A DNA stretch of 10,756 bases, from positions 1-10,756 of the forward strand of contig JADLCW010000220.1 of NCBI GenBank assembly GCA_020847015.1, written 5' to 3'. Positions within the stretch are counted from its first letter, which is position 1. Each line of letters starts with the position of its first letter. A model generated the notes under the pieces. The model worked only from the letters and a program-made list of their open reading frames with translations. It did no database searches and was not told where the DNA came from. Made by a program: the position numbers and the translations under genes. The stretch is from Thermomicrobiales bacterium. GTDB lineage: Bacteria > Chloroflexota > Chloroflexia > Thermomicrobiales > UBA6265. Of this stretch, positions 1 to 6,436 are shown in pieces.

Positions 1-1594
1 GCCCGGCCCATTCGCGCTCGCGCAGCGCGAACTTCTGGACCTTGCCGGTGCTGCTTTTCGGCAATTCGCCGAACGCCACCGCTCTGGGGATCTTGAACCC
101 CGCCAGCTTCCCGCGGCAGTGGGCGATCAGCTCGTCGGCCGTCAGGGCGTGGCCGGGTTTGAGCGCCACGAAGGCCTTGGGCGCCTCTCCCCAAAAGTCA
201 TCGGGGATGGCGATCACCGCCGCTTCCAGCACGTCGGGGTGGGCGCAGATGACTTGCTCCACCTCGATGGTGGAGATGTTCTCGCCGCCGGAGATGATGA
301 TGTCTTTCTCGCGATCCCGCAGTTCGATATAGCCGTCGGGGTGCATCACCGCGAGATCGCCGGAGTGGAACCAGCCGCCGCGAAACGCCGTCTCCGTCGT
401 CGCCGGATCGTTGTAGTACCCCTTCATGGTGTTGTTGCCGCGCATGATCACTTCGCCCAGCGTCGCGCCGTCGGCGGGGACATCGCGCATCTGCCCGTCC
501 ACCACCCGGGCGTCGTCGGCGATCAGATAGCCGACGCCCTGCCGCGCCTTGAGGCGGGCGCGCTCATCCTCCGGCAGCGCGTCCCAGTGCGGCTGCCAGG
601 CGCAGACGGTGTAGGGACCATACACCTCGGTCAGACCGTACACATGAACGATCTCCACTCCCAGCGCCTCCACTTGCCGGATGATCGTCGGCGAGGGGGG
701 CGCGGCGGCGGTGCTGACGATCAGTGGGCGACCCAGCGGTTCGGTCGGGGCTTCCGGGGCGTTCACCAGCGCGATCAGCACCGTCGGGGCGGCGCAGAAA
801 TGGGTGACCCCCCGCTCGCGGATCAGCTCCCAGACGCGAGCCGGTTCGAGTTTGCGCAGACAGATGTGGGTGGCCCCGATGGCGGTCACCGCCCACGGGT
901 AGCACCAGCCGTTGCAGTGGAACATTGGCAGCGTCCACAAGTAGACGCTGTCGGCGCTCATGCGTGTTTCCAGCAGTTCGCCGAGACTGTTCAGATAGGC
1001 TCCCCGGTGGGTGTACATCACCCCCTTGGGGCGACCGGTGGTGCCGGAGGTGTAGTCGACGGCGATGGTTTCGTCCTCGTCCTCCAGCGGCCAGTCGATC
1101 GGGTCGGCGCTGCCGCTGGCCAGAAACGCCTCGTAGTCCGGTCCCGGCAGCCGCAACCCGCCCGGCACGTCCTCCACGCTGACGATCGTTTCCAACGCGG
1201 TCAATTGCGACAGCACCGGTTCGACCAGCGGGGCGAGTTCGGTGTCCACCAGCAAGATTTCGGCTCCGCTGTGGTTCAGGATGTAGGCGATTTCGTCCGG
1301 AGCGAGCCGGGTGTTGATGGCGACCAGAATACCCCCGGCCAGCGGCACGCCGAAGTGGGCCTCCAGCATCTGGGGGATATTCGGCAGCAGGCAGGCGACC
1401 CGGTCGCCGGGCGCGACCCCGGCCGCGCGCAGCGCCGAGGCGAGGCGGTGAACGCGCTCGTTCAATTCCGGATAGGTCATCACCCGGTCGCCGTGAATGA
1501 CGGCCGGTTTCTCGCGGAACACGGCGGCGCTGCGCTGCAAGAAACGCAGCGGCGTCAGGTGAGAACGGTGAACTTGCGGCGGGTACATGGGCAT
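1..1594 (-). CDS. AMP-forming acyl-CoA synthetase (fatty-acid-CoA ligase family), 3' end cut by window edge
   Basis: Activates a carboxylic acid to acyl-AMP and then to acyl-CoA (ANL superfamily, cytoplasmic). 531 residues are visible with no stop, so the last few codons lie outside the window; family members run about 530-550. Motifs in order: P-loop YTSGTTGRPKG (181-191), YGLTE (319-323), GEVIMRGN (380-387), GWFHSGDLAV (407-416), hinge DREKDIIISGGEN (427-439) and PKSSTGKVQK (512-521), whose Lys518 is the catalytic lysine of the C-terminal domain. All core residues are present, so the enzyme should be active. The stretch around residues 190-235 (HRGAYLN, PMFHCNGW) is typical of the fatty-acyl/short-to-medium-chain ligase branch, but the substrate cannot be read from sequence. 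ATG at 1594 is preceded by GAAGGA 12 nt upstream; Met3 at 1588 is the alternative. Divergent from the CoA-transferase-like pair. Confidence 0.95.
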   Translation of the reverse strand, partial: MPMYPPQVHRSHLTPLRFLQRSAAVFREKPAVIHGDRVMTYPELNERVHRLASALRAAGVAPGDRVACLLPNIPQMLEAHFGVPLAGGILVAINTRLAPDEIAYILNHSGAEILLVDTELAPLVEPVLSQLTALETIVSVEDVPGGLRLPGPDYEAFLASGSADPIDWPLEDEDETIAVDYTSGTTGRPKGVMYTHRGAYLNSLGELLETRMSADSVYLWTLPMFHCNGWCYPWAVTAIGATHICLRKLEPARVWELIRERGVTHFCAAPTVLIALVNAPEAPTEPLGRPLIVSTAAAPPSPTIIRQVEALGVEIVHVYGLTEVYGPYTVCAWQPHWDALPEDERARLKARQGVGYLIADDARVVDGQMRDVPADGATLGEVIMRGNNTMKGYYNDPATTETAFRGGWFHSGDLAVMHPDGYIELRDREKDIIISGGENISTIEVEQVICAHPDVLEAAVIAIPDDFWGEAPKAFVALKPGHALTADELIAHCRGKLAGFKIPRAVAFGELPKSSTGKVQKFALREREWAG

Positions 1595-1734
1595 GCCGGC
1601 GCGCCATCCTTCGGGAGACGGGTCGATGATGCCGAATCCAGCACCGGATCGGGAGGTCACTATAGCGCGGACGCGGCTATGATTGGTGCGCGAACCGGCG
1701 CGTCGCAGCGCGACGCCGAGACGGGACGAACGCC
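1595..1734. promoter_or_regulatory. Divergent intergenic region with two candidate -10 boxes
   Basis: A 140-bp gap separates the leftward ligase gene from the rightward CoA-transferase-like operon. Its only AT-rich patch is at 1659-1684. On the plus strand TATGAT (1678-1683) matches a sigma70 -10 box at 5 of 6 positions. On the minus strand TATAGT (1664-1659) also matches at 5 of 6. Neither has a convincing -35 box at 16-18 bp, so the assignment is tentative. The back-to-back arrangement would allow joint regulation of the two units. The plus-strand gene has no strong Shine-Dalgarno sequence before its ATG. Confidence 0.35.
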
Positions 1735-2541
1735 ATGAGCGATCGACGAACGACTCTCCGCGCGGCCATCGCCGCCATCCCGGACGGCGCCACCGTCGCG
1801 CTCGGCGGCAACACGCTGCACCGCGTGCCCTGCGCCGCCGTCCATGAGATCGTGCGGCAAGGCAAGCGCGGTTTGCAGCTCGTCAAAACCGCCGGAGCCT
1901 ACGATGTGGATCTGCTCTGCGCCGCCGGCTGCGCCGAGGCCGTCGCGGCCGGGTTCATCGGCTTCGAGACCCCGTTCGGCATGGCTCCCGCCTACCGGCG
2001 GGCCGTCGAATCCGGAGCGGTGGAGGCGCGGGAGCATGTGTGCGCCTCGGTCATCGCCGGATTGCGGGCCGCCATTCAGGGCGTCCCCTTCATGCCGCTG
2101 GCCGGCATGACCGGCTCCGATCTGCCGGCGGCCCGCGGATTCCGCTTCGTGGCGGACCCGTACGGCGGCCCGGCCGTCGTCGCTATCCCGGCCATCACGC
2201 CGGATGTCGCCATCGTTCACGTGCAGGAGACCGATGCCGCCGGCAACGCCCGCATCGTCGGCTCGCGCTTCGAGGATGTGCTGATGGCGCAGGCGGCCCG
2301 GCGCGTCATCGTCACCACCGAGCGGATCGTGCCCCGGATCGACGCCGACCTGGTCGCCATCCCCGGCTTTCTGATTGACGCCGTGGTGGAAGCGCCGGGC
2401 GGCGCGGCGCCGTGCAGTTGCGCGGGCGAGTACGACTACGACGCCGACGCGCTCGGCGACTGGATCGCGGCGGCGAAAACGGCGGACGGCGCCCGGCAGT
2501 GGATCGACGCGCGATTGCTCGCGCCGGCGGCGACGCGATGA
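1735..2541 (+). CDS. Class I CoA-transferase-fold protein, alpha subunit (GctA/IpdA-like)
   Basis: 268-residue alpha subunit of a two-subunit class I CoA-transferase-fold enzyme of the glutaconate CoA-transferase A / IpdA kind (COG1788). Visible family features are the N-terminal GG with RVP (24-32), the EIVRQGKRGL segment (38-47), FIGFE (74-78), EHVCASVI (100-107), GVPFMPLAGMTGSDL (116-130) and the late EYDYDADAL (232-240). Typical relatives are about 270-320 residues, so this is short but complete. Glu100 lies where IpdA-type proteins keep a conserved Glu that I believe is catalytically important; this alignment is from memory. The stop overlaps the start of the beta gene (ATGA), indicating coupled translation and a heteromeric complex. 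The acyl-CoA substrate is unknown. The nearby acyl-CoA ligase supports a role in CoA-thioester catabolism. Confidence 0.9.
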   Translation: MSDRRTTLRAAIAAIPDGATVALGGNTLHRVPCAAVHEIVRQGKRGLQLVKTAGAYDVDLLCAAGCAEAVAAGFIGFETPFGMAPAYRRAVESGAVEAREHVCASVIAGLRAAIQGVPFMPLAGMTGSDLPAARGFRFVADPYGGPAVVAIPAITPDVAIVHVQETDAAGNARIVGSRFEDVLMAQAARRVIVTTERIVPRIDADLVAIPGFLIDAVVEAPGGAAPCSCAGEYDYDADALGDWIAAAKTADGARQWIDARLLAPAATR

Positions 2542-3272
2542 GCGCGGCGGAGAGGGGCGCTCCGGAGCAGATGGCGGTGGCGATCGCCCGGGCGCTGCGC
2601 GACGGCGAAACGGTATTTCATGGCGTCGCGTCCCCGCTGCCGATGGTGGCGACCTTGCTGGCCAAACGCGCCCACGCGCCCAATCTCGTCTATCTGAGCA
2701 TCGCCGGCGGCGTCGATGCCGAACCGGAGCGGTTGCCGCGCTCCACGGTCGATCCGGCGCTGCTGCACGGCGCGCGCGCGATGGTCACGCTGGCCGATCT
2801 GTTCGATCTGTCGGCGCGCGGGCGGTTGGATGTCGCCTTTCTGAGCGGGGTGCAGATCGACGGGACCGGGCGAATCAACATGAGCGCCATCGGACCGTTC
2901 GCCCGACCGAAGGTGCGCTTGCCGGGCGGGGCCGGCAGCGCTCTGCTGATGCCGACCGCGCGACGCACGATGCTGTGGCGGACGCGCCACGACCGCCGCG
3001 TGTTCGTCGAGACACTCGATTTCGTGACGGCCGCCGGCAATGTCGACCGGGTGGTGACGCCGCTGTGCGTGTTTCGGCGCGAAGCTGGGCGGCTGGCGGT
3101 GGATAGCATCCACCCGGGTGTAACCCCGGAGCAGATCGTGGCGGCGACCGGTTTCCCGGTGGAGGTCGGACCGGAAACCCCGCTGACCGAGCCGCCGACG
3201 GCGGACGAATTGGCGCTGCTGCGGGCGATCGACCCGGAGCGGGTGGTGGCGAGCGAATTCGCCGGGGGATGA
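2538..3272 (+). CDS. Class I CoA-transferase-fold protein, beta subunit, lacking the usual catalytic Glu
   Basis: 244-residue beta subunit (GctB/IpdB-like, COG2057). The ATG at 2538 overlaps the alpha stop by four bases; the open frame extends further upstream, but only inside the alpha gene, and family alignment begins here. Recognisable elements are VFHGVASPLPMVA (27-39), NLVYLSIAGGVD (49-60), LSGVQIDGTGRIN (102-114), PGGAGSA (129-135) and IHPGVTPEQIVAATGF (191-206). Classical class I CoA-transferases form a glutamyl-CoA thioester on a Glu in an SENG-like motif at the position of residues 54-57; here the sequence is SIAG, without any acidic residue until Asp60. IpdAB of mycobacteria, which opens a cholesterol-derived ring by hydrolysis, is a known example of this fold doing non-transferase chemistry. 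Transferase activity is therefore doubtful; hydrolase or C-C cleavage is my inference. Confidence 0.88.
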   Translation: MSAAERGAPEQMAVAIARALRDGETVFHGVASPLPMVATLLAKRAHAPNLVYLSIAGGVDAEPERLPRSTVDPALLHGARAMVTLADLFDLSARGRLDVAFLSGVQIDGTGRINMSAIGPFARPKVRLPGGAGSALLMPTARRTMLWRTRHDRRVFVETLDFVTAAGNVDRVVTPLCVFRREAGRLAVDSIHPGVTPEQIVAATGFPVEVGPETPLTEPPTADELALLRAIDPERVVASEFAGG

Positions 3273-3329
3273 CGAGACCGGGCGGCGAACCGGGGCGGGG
3301 TTGGTCACCCGCCGGAGGGAGCGACTCGT

Positions 3330-3675
3330 GTCATCCTGTAGGCGGAATGGGTCGCGGCAACCATGCGCTCGCCGCCGTTCGGTCTCCCGCGCCCTGACGC
3401 GGGGATAGTGCCGGGTCGCTCGGTCGTCGCCGCGACCGTGCCGCTTTGCGCGCTTCGCCACAAGTCGTCGCGCCATCGTCACCGGGGCATCCCGGGCGAA
3501 GGCGAAGGATCCCGCGTCGGCGGCGCGACCGTGTTGGGTGGTTGCGGGTTCGGTCGCTGGCGACAAGGCGCGCCGGGGTCCGAGCTGCTTCGCTCCGCGC
3601 GGGATGACCCGAGGTCGGAATCCGGGAACCGTGGCGCCAGCGCATCCGAAGCGAGCGCGCCGCGAGCAGAATGAC
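3330..3675. repeat. Composite of degenerate GTCATCC/GGATGAC-type intergenic repeat units
   Basis: The 442-bp spacer 3273-3714 has no credible gene. It contains several degenerate copies of a unit of the form GTCATCC(C/T)G...GCGAAGGATC. One direct unit is at 3486-3516 (GGCATCCCGGGCGAAGGCGA onward). Two inverted units are at 3580-3610 (ending GCGGGATGACCC) and 3641-3675 (ending AGCAGAATGAC). A partial direct unit begins at 3330 (GTCATCCTGTAGGCGGA). The outermost GTCATCCTG (3330-3338) and CAGAATGAC (3667-3675) are inverted copies with one mismatch, so the whole 346 bp could be one element with inverted ends. Short dispersed repeats with this core are common between genes in many GC-rich bacteria. 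There is also a 6-bp inverted pair CGGTCG/CGACCG at 3421-3438. Copy number elsewhere cannot be judged from one window. Confidence 0.5.
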
Positions 3676-3701
3676 GAAGCGCCGCGGGGCGCGATCGTGC
3701 G

Positions 3702-3708
3702 AGAGGAG
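3702..3708 (+). promoter_or_regulatory. Strong ribosome binding site deciding the aldolase start
   Basis: AGAGGAG at 3702-3708 is followed after six bases by GTG at 3715. This places the aldolase start at 3715. The upstream GTG codons at 3697 and 3538 lie before or far from this site and would add residues encoded by the repeat-filled spacer. Confidence 0.6.
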
Positions 3709-3714
3709 TTGCTC

Positions 3715-4386
3715 GTGCTGCTGGAAGGATTGCGACGACAGGTCGTCGAGGTCGGGCTGGACGCGCTGGAGCGCGGCGTGGTGCATGGCACCGCCGGCAA
3801 CATGTCGATCCGGGACGAGGAGAGCGGATTGATCGCCATCTCCCCCAGCGGCATGCCCTACGCCATCGTCGCGCCGGCCGATGTGGTGATCGTCAACGAT
3901 CGTGGCGAAATCATCGACGGCAAGCGCAAACCGAGCAGCGAAACACCGCTGCATACGATGGTGATGCGCGCCCGCCCCGATATCCGCGCCATCGTTCACA
4001 CCCATTCTCACTACTCGACGGTGGTGAGCTGCATTCGACCGGCGTTGCCGCCGCTCCTCACCGAGACCTGCCTCGTGGCCGGGGATGCGATCCCGGTGAC
4101 ACGCTACGGGTTGACCGGCACCGACGACTTCGGCCAGAGCGTCATCGAGGTGCTGAACGCGGACACGCGGGCGGTGATTCTCAAAAATCACGGGTTGATC
4201 TGCTTTGGCCGCAGCTTTGCCGACGCGCTCGGGGTGGCGGAAGTGGTCGAGGAGGAAGCCAAGGTCTACGTCCACGCGCTGGCGGCCAACGGCGGACGGG
4301 AGCCGGATCTGGTGCCGGCGGCGTTGATTCCGGAGATGCGCGAGCGCTTCCTCGCCAACTACGGTCAGTCGCCCGCCAAGACGTGA
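3715..4386 (+). CDS. Class II aldolase/adducin-family protein (FucA-like)
   Basis: 223-residue zinc-dependent class II aldolase, close in length to L-fuculose-1-phosphate aldolase (215). Such enzymes cleave sugar phosphates to dihydroxyacetone phosphate or pyruvate plus an aldehyde; relatives act on many substrates, so this one is left open. Motifs: GTAGNMSIRD (25-34), SPSG (43-46), SSETPLH (74-80), HTHSHYS (95-101) and KNHG (157-160). The putative metal and catalytic set Glu76, His95, His97 and His159 falls almost exactly at the FucA numbering (73, 92, 94, 155). The frame is open back to 3538, but I prefer GTG 3715 because AGAGGAG sits six bases before it and the family alignment begins there. 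It follows the repeat-rich spacer, so it probably has its own transcription start. It converges on the 78-residue gene with a 15-bp gap. Confidence 0.92.
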   Translation: MLLEGLRRQVVEVGLDALERGVVHGTAGNMSIRDEESGLIAISPSGMPYAIVAPADVVIVNDRGEIIDGKRKPSSETPLHTMVMRARPDIRAIVHTHSHYSTVVSCIRPALPPLLTETCLVAGDAIPVTRYGLTGTDDFGQSVIEVLNADTRAVILKNHGLICFGRSFADALGVAEVVEEEAKVYVHALAANGGREPDLVPAALIPEMRERFLANYGQSPAKT

Positions 4387-4401
4387 GCGCCGGCGCGGCC
4401 G

Positions 4402-4638
4402 CTACGGTTCGCTCATCATGATTTCTTCGTCGCTGCCGTTCAGCACCGCCTGCAACGAAGCGATCAGTCGCGTTGCTTCGGGAACCGACAGCCGCACCCG
4501 CAGCAGCGGCGGGCGATCGGCGGGGCCGACCTCGACGGTGACGCCGCCGCCAGGATTGGCGCGGGCGACGATCGCCCCGAGCTCGCGGCCGCCTTCGCCA
4601 TCGGCAGCGGTGAGAGGAGTCAGCACGTCCATGCGCAT
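4402..4638 (-). CDS. Small protein of unknown function, 78 residues
   Basis: I do not recognise this protein. ATG at 4638 has GGAG six bases upstream (GGAGAA, 4648-4643), a good ribosome binding site; Met3 at 4632 is in frame. The sequence reads as a folded small protein rather than a shadow. A variable N-terminus (1-20) is followed by a beta-like stretch with alternating hydrophobics, VTVEVGPADRPPLLRVRLSV (33-52). After that comes an amphipathic helix PEATRLIASLQAVLNG (53-68) and an acidic tail. The strand plus EA..LI..L..VL helix pattern is reminiscent of small uncharacterised proteins of GC-rich bacteria. There is no signal peptide or membrane segment and there are no cysteines. Upstream, TGGTATCCT (4712-4704, minus strand) could be an extended -10 box. 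The aldolase converges on it and the Lrp gene is divergent. Confidence 0.65.
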   Translation of the reverse strand: MRMDVLTPLTAADGEGGRELGAIVARANPGGGVTVEVGPADRPPLLRVRLSVPEATRLIASLQAVLNGSDEEIMMSEP

Positions 4639-4955
4639 GGCGTTCTCCGTGGGCGCCAAACTGCCGGGTCCACGCCCGGGGCGGCCAATGCGGCGCCGCG
4701 ACGAGGATACCAGTCTGGCGCGCCGGATCGCCGTTGACGATGGCCGCGCGAGATCGGGCATAGTTGCGGAATCGCATCCGGGATGGGACGGATGGCTTCG
4801 TATGCTGCCCCGGAGCCGCTTGCGCCCTGCCGATGTCGGAGATAGACTCGGCCAGCATTGCTTGGGGGTGAACAACCGGAGGCGGCTTCCGCATGAACGA
4901 GGCGAAGCTCGTGTCCGGACAGGCGACGAATCGTAAAGTAGGAAGGGGAGGGGCG
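4639..4955. other. Divergent non-coding spacer between the small-protein gene and the Lrp-type gene
   Basis: These 317 bp hold no gene that I can support. They contain the candidate promoters of both flanking genes. They also contain an in-frame ATG at 4893 that would lengthen the regulator by 21 residues. I see no clear riboswitch, repeat or tRNA. Confidence 0.5.
4734..4764 (+). promoter_or_regulatory. Candidate sigma70-type promoter for the Lrp-type regulator
   Basis: TTGACG (4734-4739, 5 of 6 to the -35 consensus) and CATAGT (4759-4764, 4 of 6 to the -10) are separated by 19 bp, slightly longer than optimal. Transcription would start near 4771, giving a leader of about 185 nt before the ATG at 4956. 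This rests on sequence match only. Confidence 0.3.
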
Positions 4956-5561
4956 ATGAATCAGGTCGATGCCCTGGACGAGCAAATCCTTGCCGCGCTC
5001 CAGGCGCAAGGCCGCTTGACCATGAAGGCGCTGGCCGAACAGGTGGGGCTTTCCAGTCCAGCCATGATCGAGCGCGTGCGCCGGCTGGAGGAGCGCGGGG
5101 TCATTGCCGGCTACCGCGCGGTGATCAAACCGGAAGCGCTGGGTCGGCCGATCACCGCCGTCATCACCGCCACCGTCGAGCGCGGTCGCTACGATTCGTT
5201 TCTGGCTCGGGTGCAGGAAGAGTCGGCTATCGCCGAGTGCCACCGCATCACGGGTGACGCCACCTATCTGCTGAAAGCGCACCTGCCGACCATGGCCGCG
5301 CTGGAATCGCTGGTCGACGAGTTGACCATCGCCGGCTCCCACTGCAACACCGACATCGTGCTCTCCTCGCCGGTCGCCTATCGGCCGATCACCCCGCCGG
5401 AAGGGACGACCATGCCGCGCACCCGCCTCACGCGCCGCCGTCGCCGAGCCGTCGCGGCCACCGAAGGAGGAGCCGCCGCGGCGCCAGCCGAAACCAGCGA
5501 AGCGCGGCGGCCGGGCCGGCCCCGCGGTCGTCGCCGCGACGAAGAAACCGACGGCGAGTAA
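4956..5561 (+). CDS. Lrp/AsnC-family transcriptional regulator with AT-hook-like C-terminal tail
   Basis: 201-residue regulator; ordinary Lrp/AsnC proteins are about 150-165. The N-terminal winged helix-turn-helix is clear: LDEQILAALQAQGRLT (7-22), then KALAEQVGLSSPAMIERVRRLEERGVI in outline (24-50). The RAM ligand-binding domain follows (about 66-145) with the conserved GD at 100-101 in ITGDATYLL. From about 152 there is an additional tail: a basic block PRTRLTRRRRR (154-164), an Ala/Glu-rich stretch and RRPGRPRGRRR (184-194), which contains the GRP core of an AT-hook. The start at 4956 is chosen because GGAAGGGGAGG lies just before the ATG and family alignment begins at this Met; ATG 4893 is an in-frame alternative. 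Lrp proteins usually sense amino acids and control nearby genes, so targets could include the divergent small-protein gene, but no operator was identified. Confidence 0.92.
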   Translation: MNQVDALDEQILAALQAQGRLTMKALAEQVGLSSPAMIERVRRLEERGVIAGYRAVIKPEALGRPITAVITATVERGRYDSFLARVQEESAIAECHRITGDATYLLKAHLPTMAALESLVDELTIAGSHCNTDIVLSSPVAYRPITPPEGTTMPRTRLTRRRRRAVAATEGGAAAAPAETSEARRPGRPRGRRRDEETDGE

Positions 5562-5587
5562 TTGCCTGCCGATCCAGCCGGGAATCA

Positions 5588-5616
5588 CGCGGGCGGGCGG
5601 CAGCGGGCCGCCCGCG
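5588..5616. terminator. GC hairpin between convergent genes, possible bidirectional terminator
   Basis: A perfect 9-bp inverted repeat, CGCGGGCGG (5588-5596) and CCGCCCGCG (5608-5616), with an 11-nt loop lies between the Lrp-type gene and the convergent methyltransferase gene. An alternative 7-bp stem (5595-5601 with 5607-5613, 5-nt loop) overlaps it. There is no T-run on either side, so it is not a classical intrinsic terminator. The location between convergent stops is the main support. Confidence 0.4.
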
Positions 5617-5650
5617 GCGCGGTCGTTCGGTCGCGGCGCAGCCGCTCCGG

Positions 5651-6376
5651 CTACGGGCGGCGACCGCCGAACACCGCGAATTCGAAGAATTTGAAAAAGC
5701 CATCGACATCGACATACCCGATGTCGCGGAGCCACCCCAGTTGATCCGCCAGCAGCGCCAGATGGGTGACCGCCTTGTTGGACCGGTTCACGAACTCGTG
5801 GGCCGCCCGTTCGCTGCCGCCCAACCGGCGTTGGTGGGCGGCGAAGGAATCGACCAGCGCGGCGCCGGAAACGGCCGACAACCACGGCGTCGGCGAGGCG
5901 ACGTGATCGAGGTTGACGAATAGCCCGCCGGGGGTCAGCAGCTCGAAGATCTCGCGATAGACGCGCTGCTTGGCGGCGTCTTCCAGATGCTGAATGGCGA
6001 ACCCGGAGACGATCGCATCGTATGGCGCGTCGTCGGCGACCGTCGCAACCCATGCCGCATCGCCAAAATCGGCCCGGATGAATCGCAGCGCTTCGGCGTG
6101 GTTCGCAAACCGCGCCTGCGCCGCATCCAGCATCGGCGCGGAGAAATCCACGAGGGTGGCGGTCGCGTCCGGGTAGCGCTCCAGAATGGCGGCGGCGAGG
6201 ATGCCGTCGCCGCTGCCGAGATCGATGAAGCGACGCACCGGTTCCGCGCGCCCCGCCAGCAGCCGCAGCATGACCTCGATCTGCTCGACCGCCAGCGGCA
6301 ACCCGCCGCGCATGCCGCCGAGGAAGGTTTGCACGAGCGCGCTGCTTTGCCAGGCGGCTCCGTCCGATTGCTGCAT
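5651..6376 (-). CDS. Class I SAM-dependent methyltransferase
   Basis: 241-residue cytoplasmic methyltransferase of the Rossmann-fold class I type. Motif I is FIDLGSGDG (50-58). The acidic residue that binds the SAM ribose is Asp77 in TLVDFSAPML (74-83). DFGDAAWV (103-110) is the adenine-binding region. Motif IV-like SGFAIQHLED (124-133) and post-motif LLTPGGLFVNLDH (146-158) follow. The C-terminal GYVDVDGFFKFFEFAVFGG (220-238) resembles the end of CmoA-like and other small-molecule methyltransferases, so substrate and family branch remain open. ATG at 6376 has GGAGGGG ending four bases upstream. It lies 60 bp downstream of the penicillin-binding protein gene on the same strand and may be co-transcribed with it. 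It converges on the Lrp-type gene. Confidence 0.92.
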   Translation of the reverse strand: MQQSDGAAWQSSALVQTFLGGMRGGLPLAVEQIEVMLRLLAGRAEPVRRFIDLGSGDGILAAAILERYPDATATLVDFSAPMLDAAQARFANHAEALRFIRADFGDAAWVATVADDAPYDAIVSGFAIQHLEDAAKQRVYREIFELLTPGGLFVNLDHVASPTPWLSAVSGAALVDSFAAHQRRLGGSERAAHEFVNRSNKAVTHLALLADQLGWLRDIGYVDVDGFFKFFEFAVFGGRRP

Positions 6377-6436
6377 CGGTCCCCTCCGGTCGATCGGGCG
6401 CTGCCCGCGCGGCGCGATGCGCTGCGGCGACGCGCG

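Noticed and set aside
119..1738. Plus-strand reading frame of 539 codons
   Set aside because: It is antisense to the acyl-CoA synthetase, whose minus-strand translation has every ANL motif. The plus-strand product shows no recognisable domain.
1660..2220. Minus-strand frame of 186 codons near the divergent promoter
   Set aside because: It is antisense to the CoA-transferase-like alpha subunit. The His/Gly/Asp-rich product is a shadow of its codon pattern.
3294..3313. Hairpin GGCGGG/CCCGCC after the CoA-transferase-like operon as a terminator
   Set aside because: The stem is only 6 bp with an 8-nt loop and no following T-run. Such pairs are frequent by chance at this GC content.
3671..3676. 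ATG at 3671 as the aldolase start
   Set aside because: It is out of frame with the aldolase by one base. It belongs to the inverted repeat unit ending AGAATGAC. The in-frame GTG at 3715 has the ribosome binding site.
4387..4396. Palindrome GCGCCGGCGC between the aldolase and the small-protein gene
   Set aside because: With no loop it can form at most a 3-bp stem, and no T-run follows. It is not a credible terminator.
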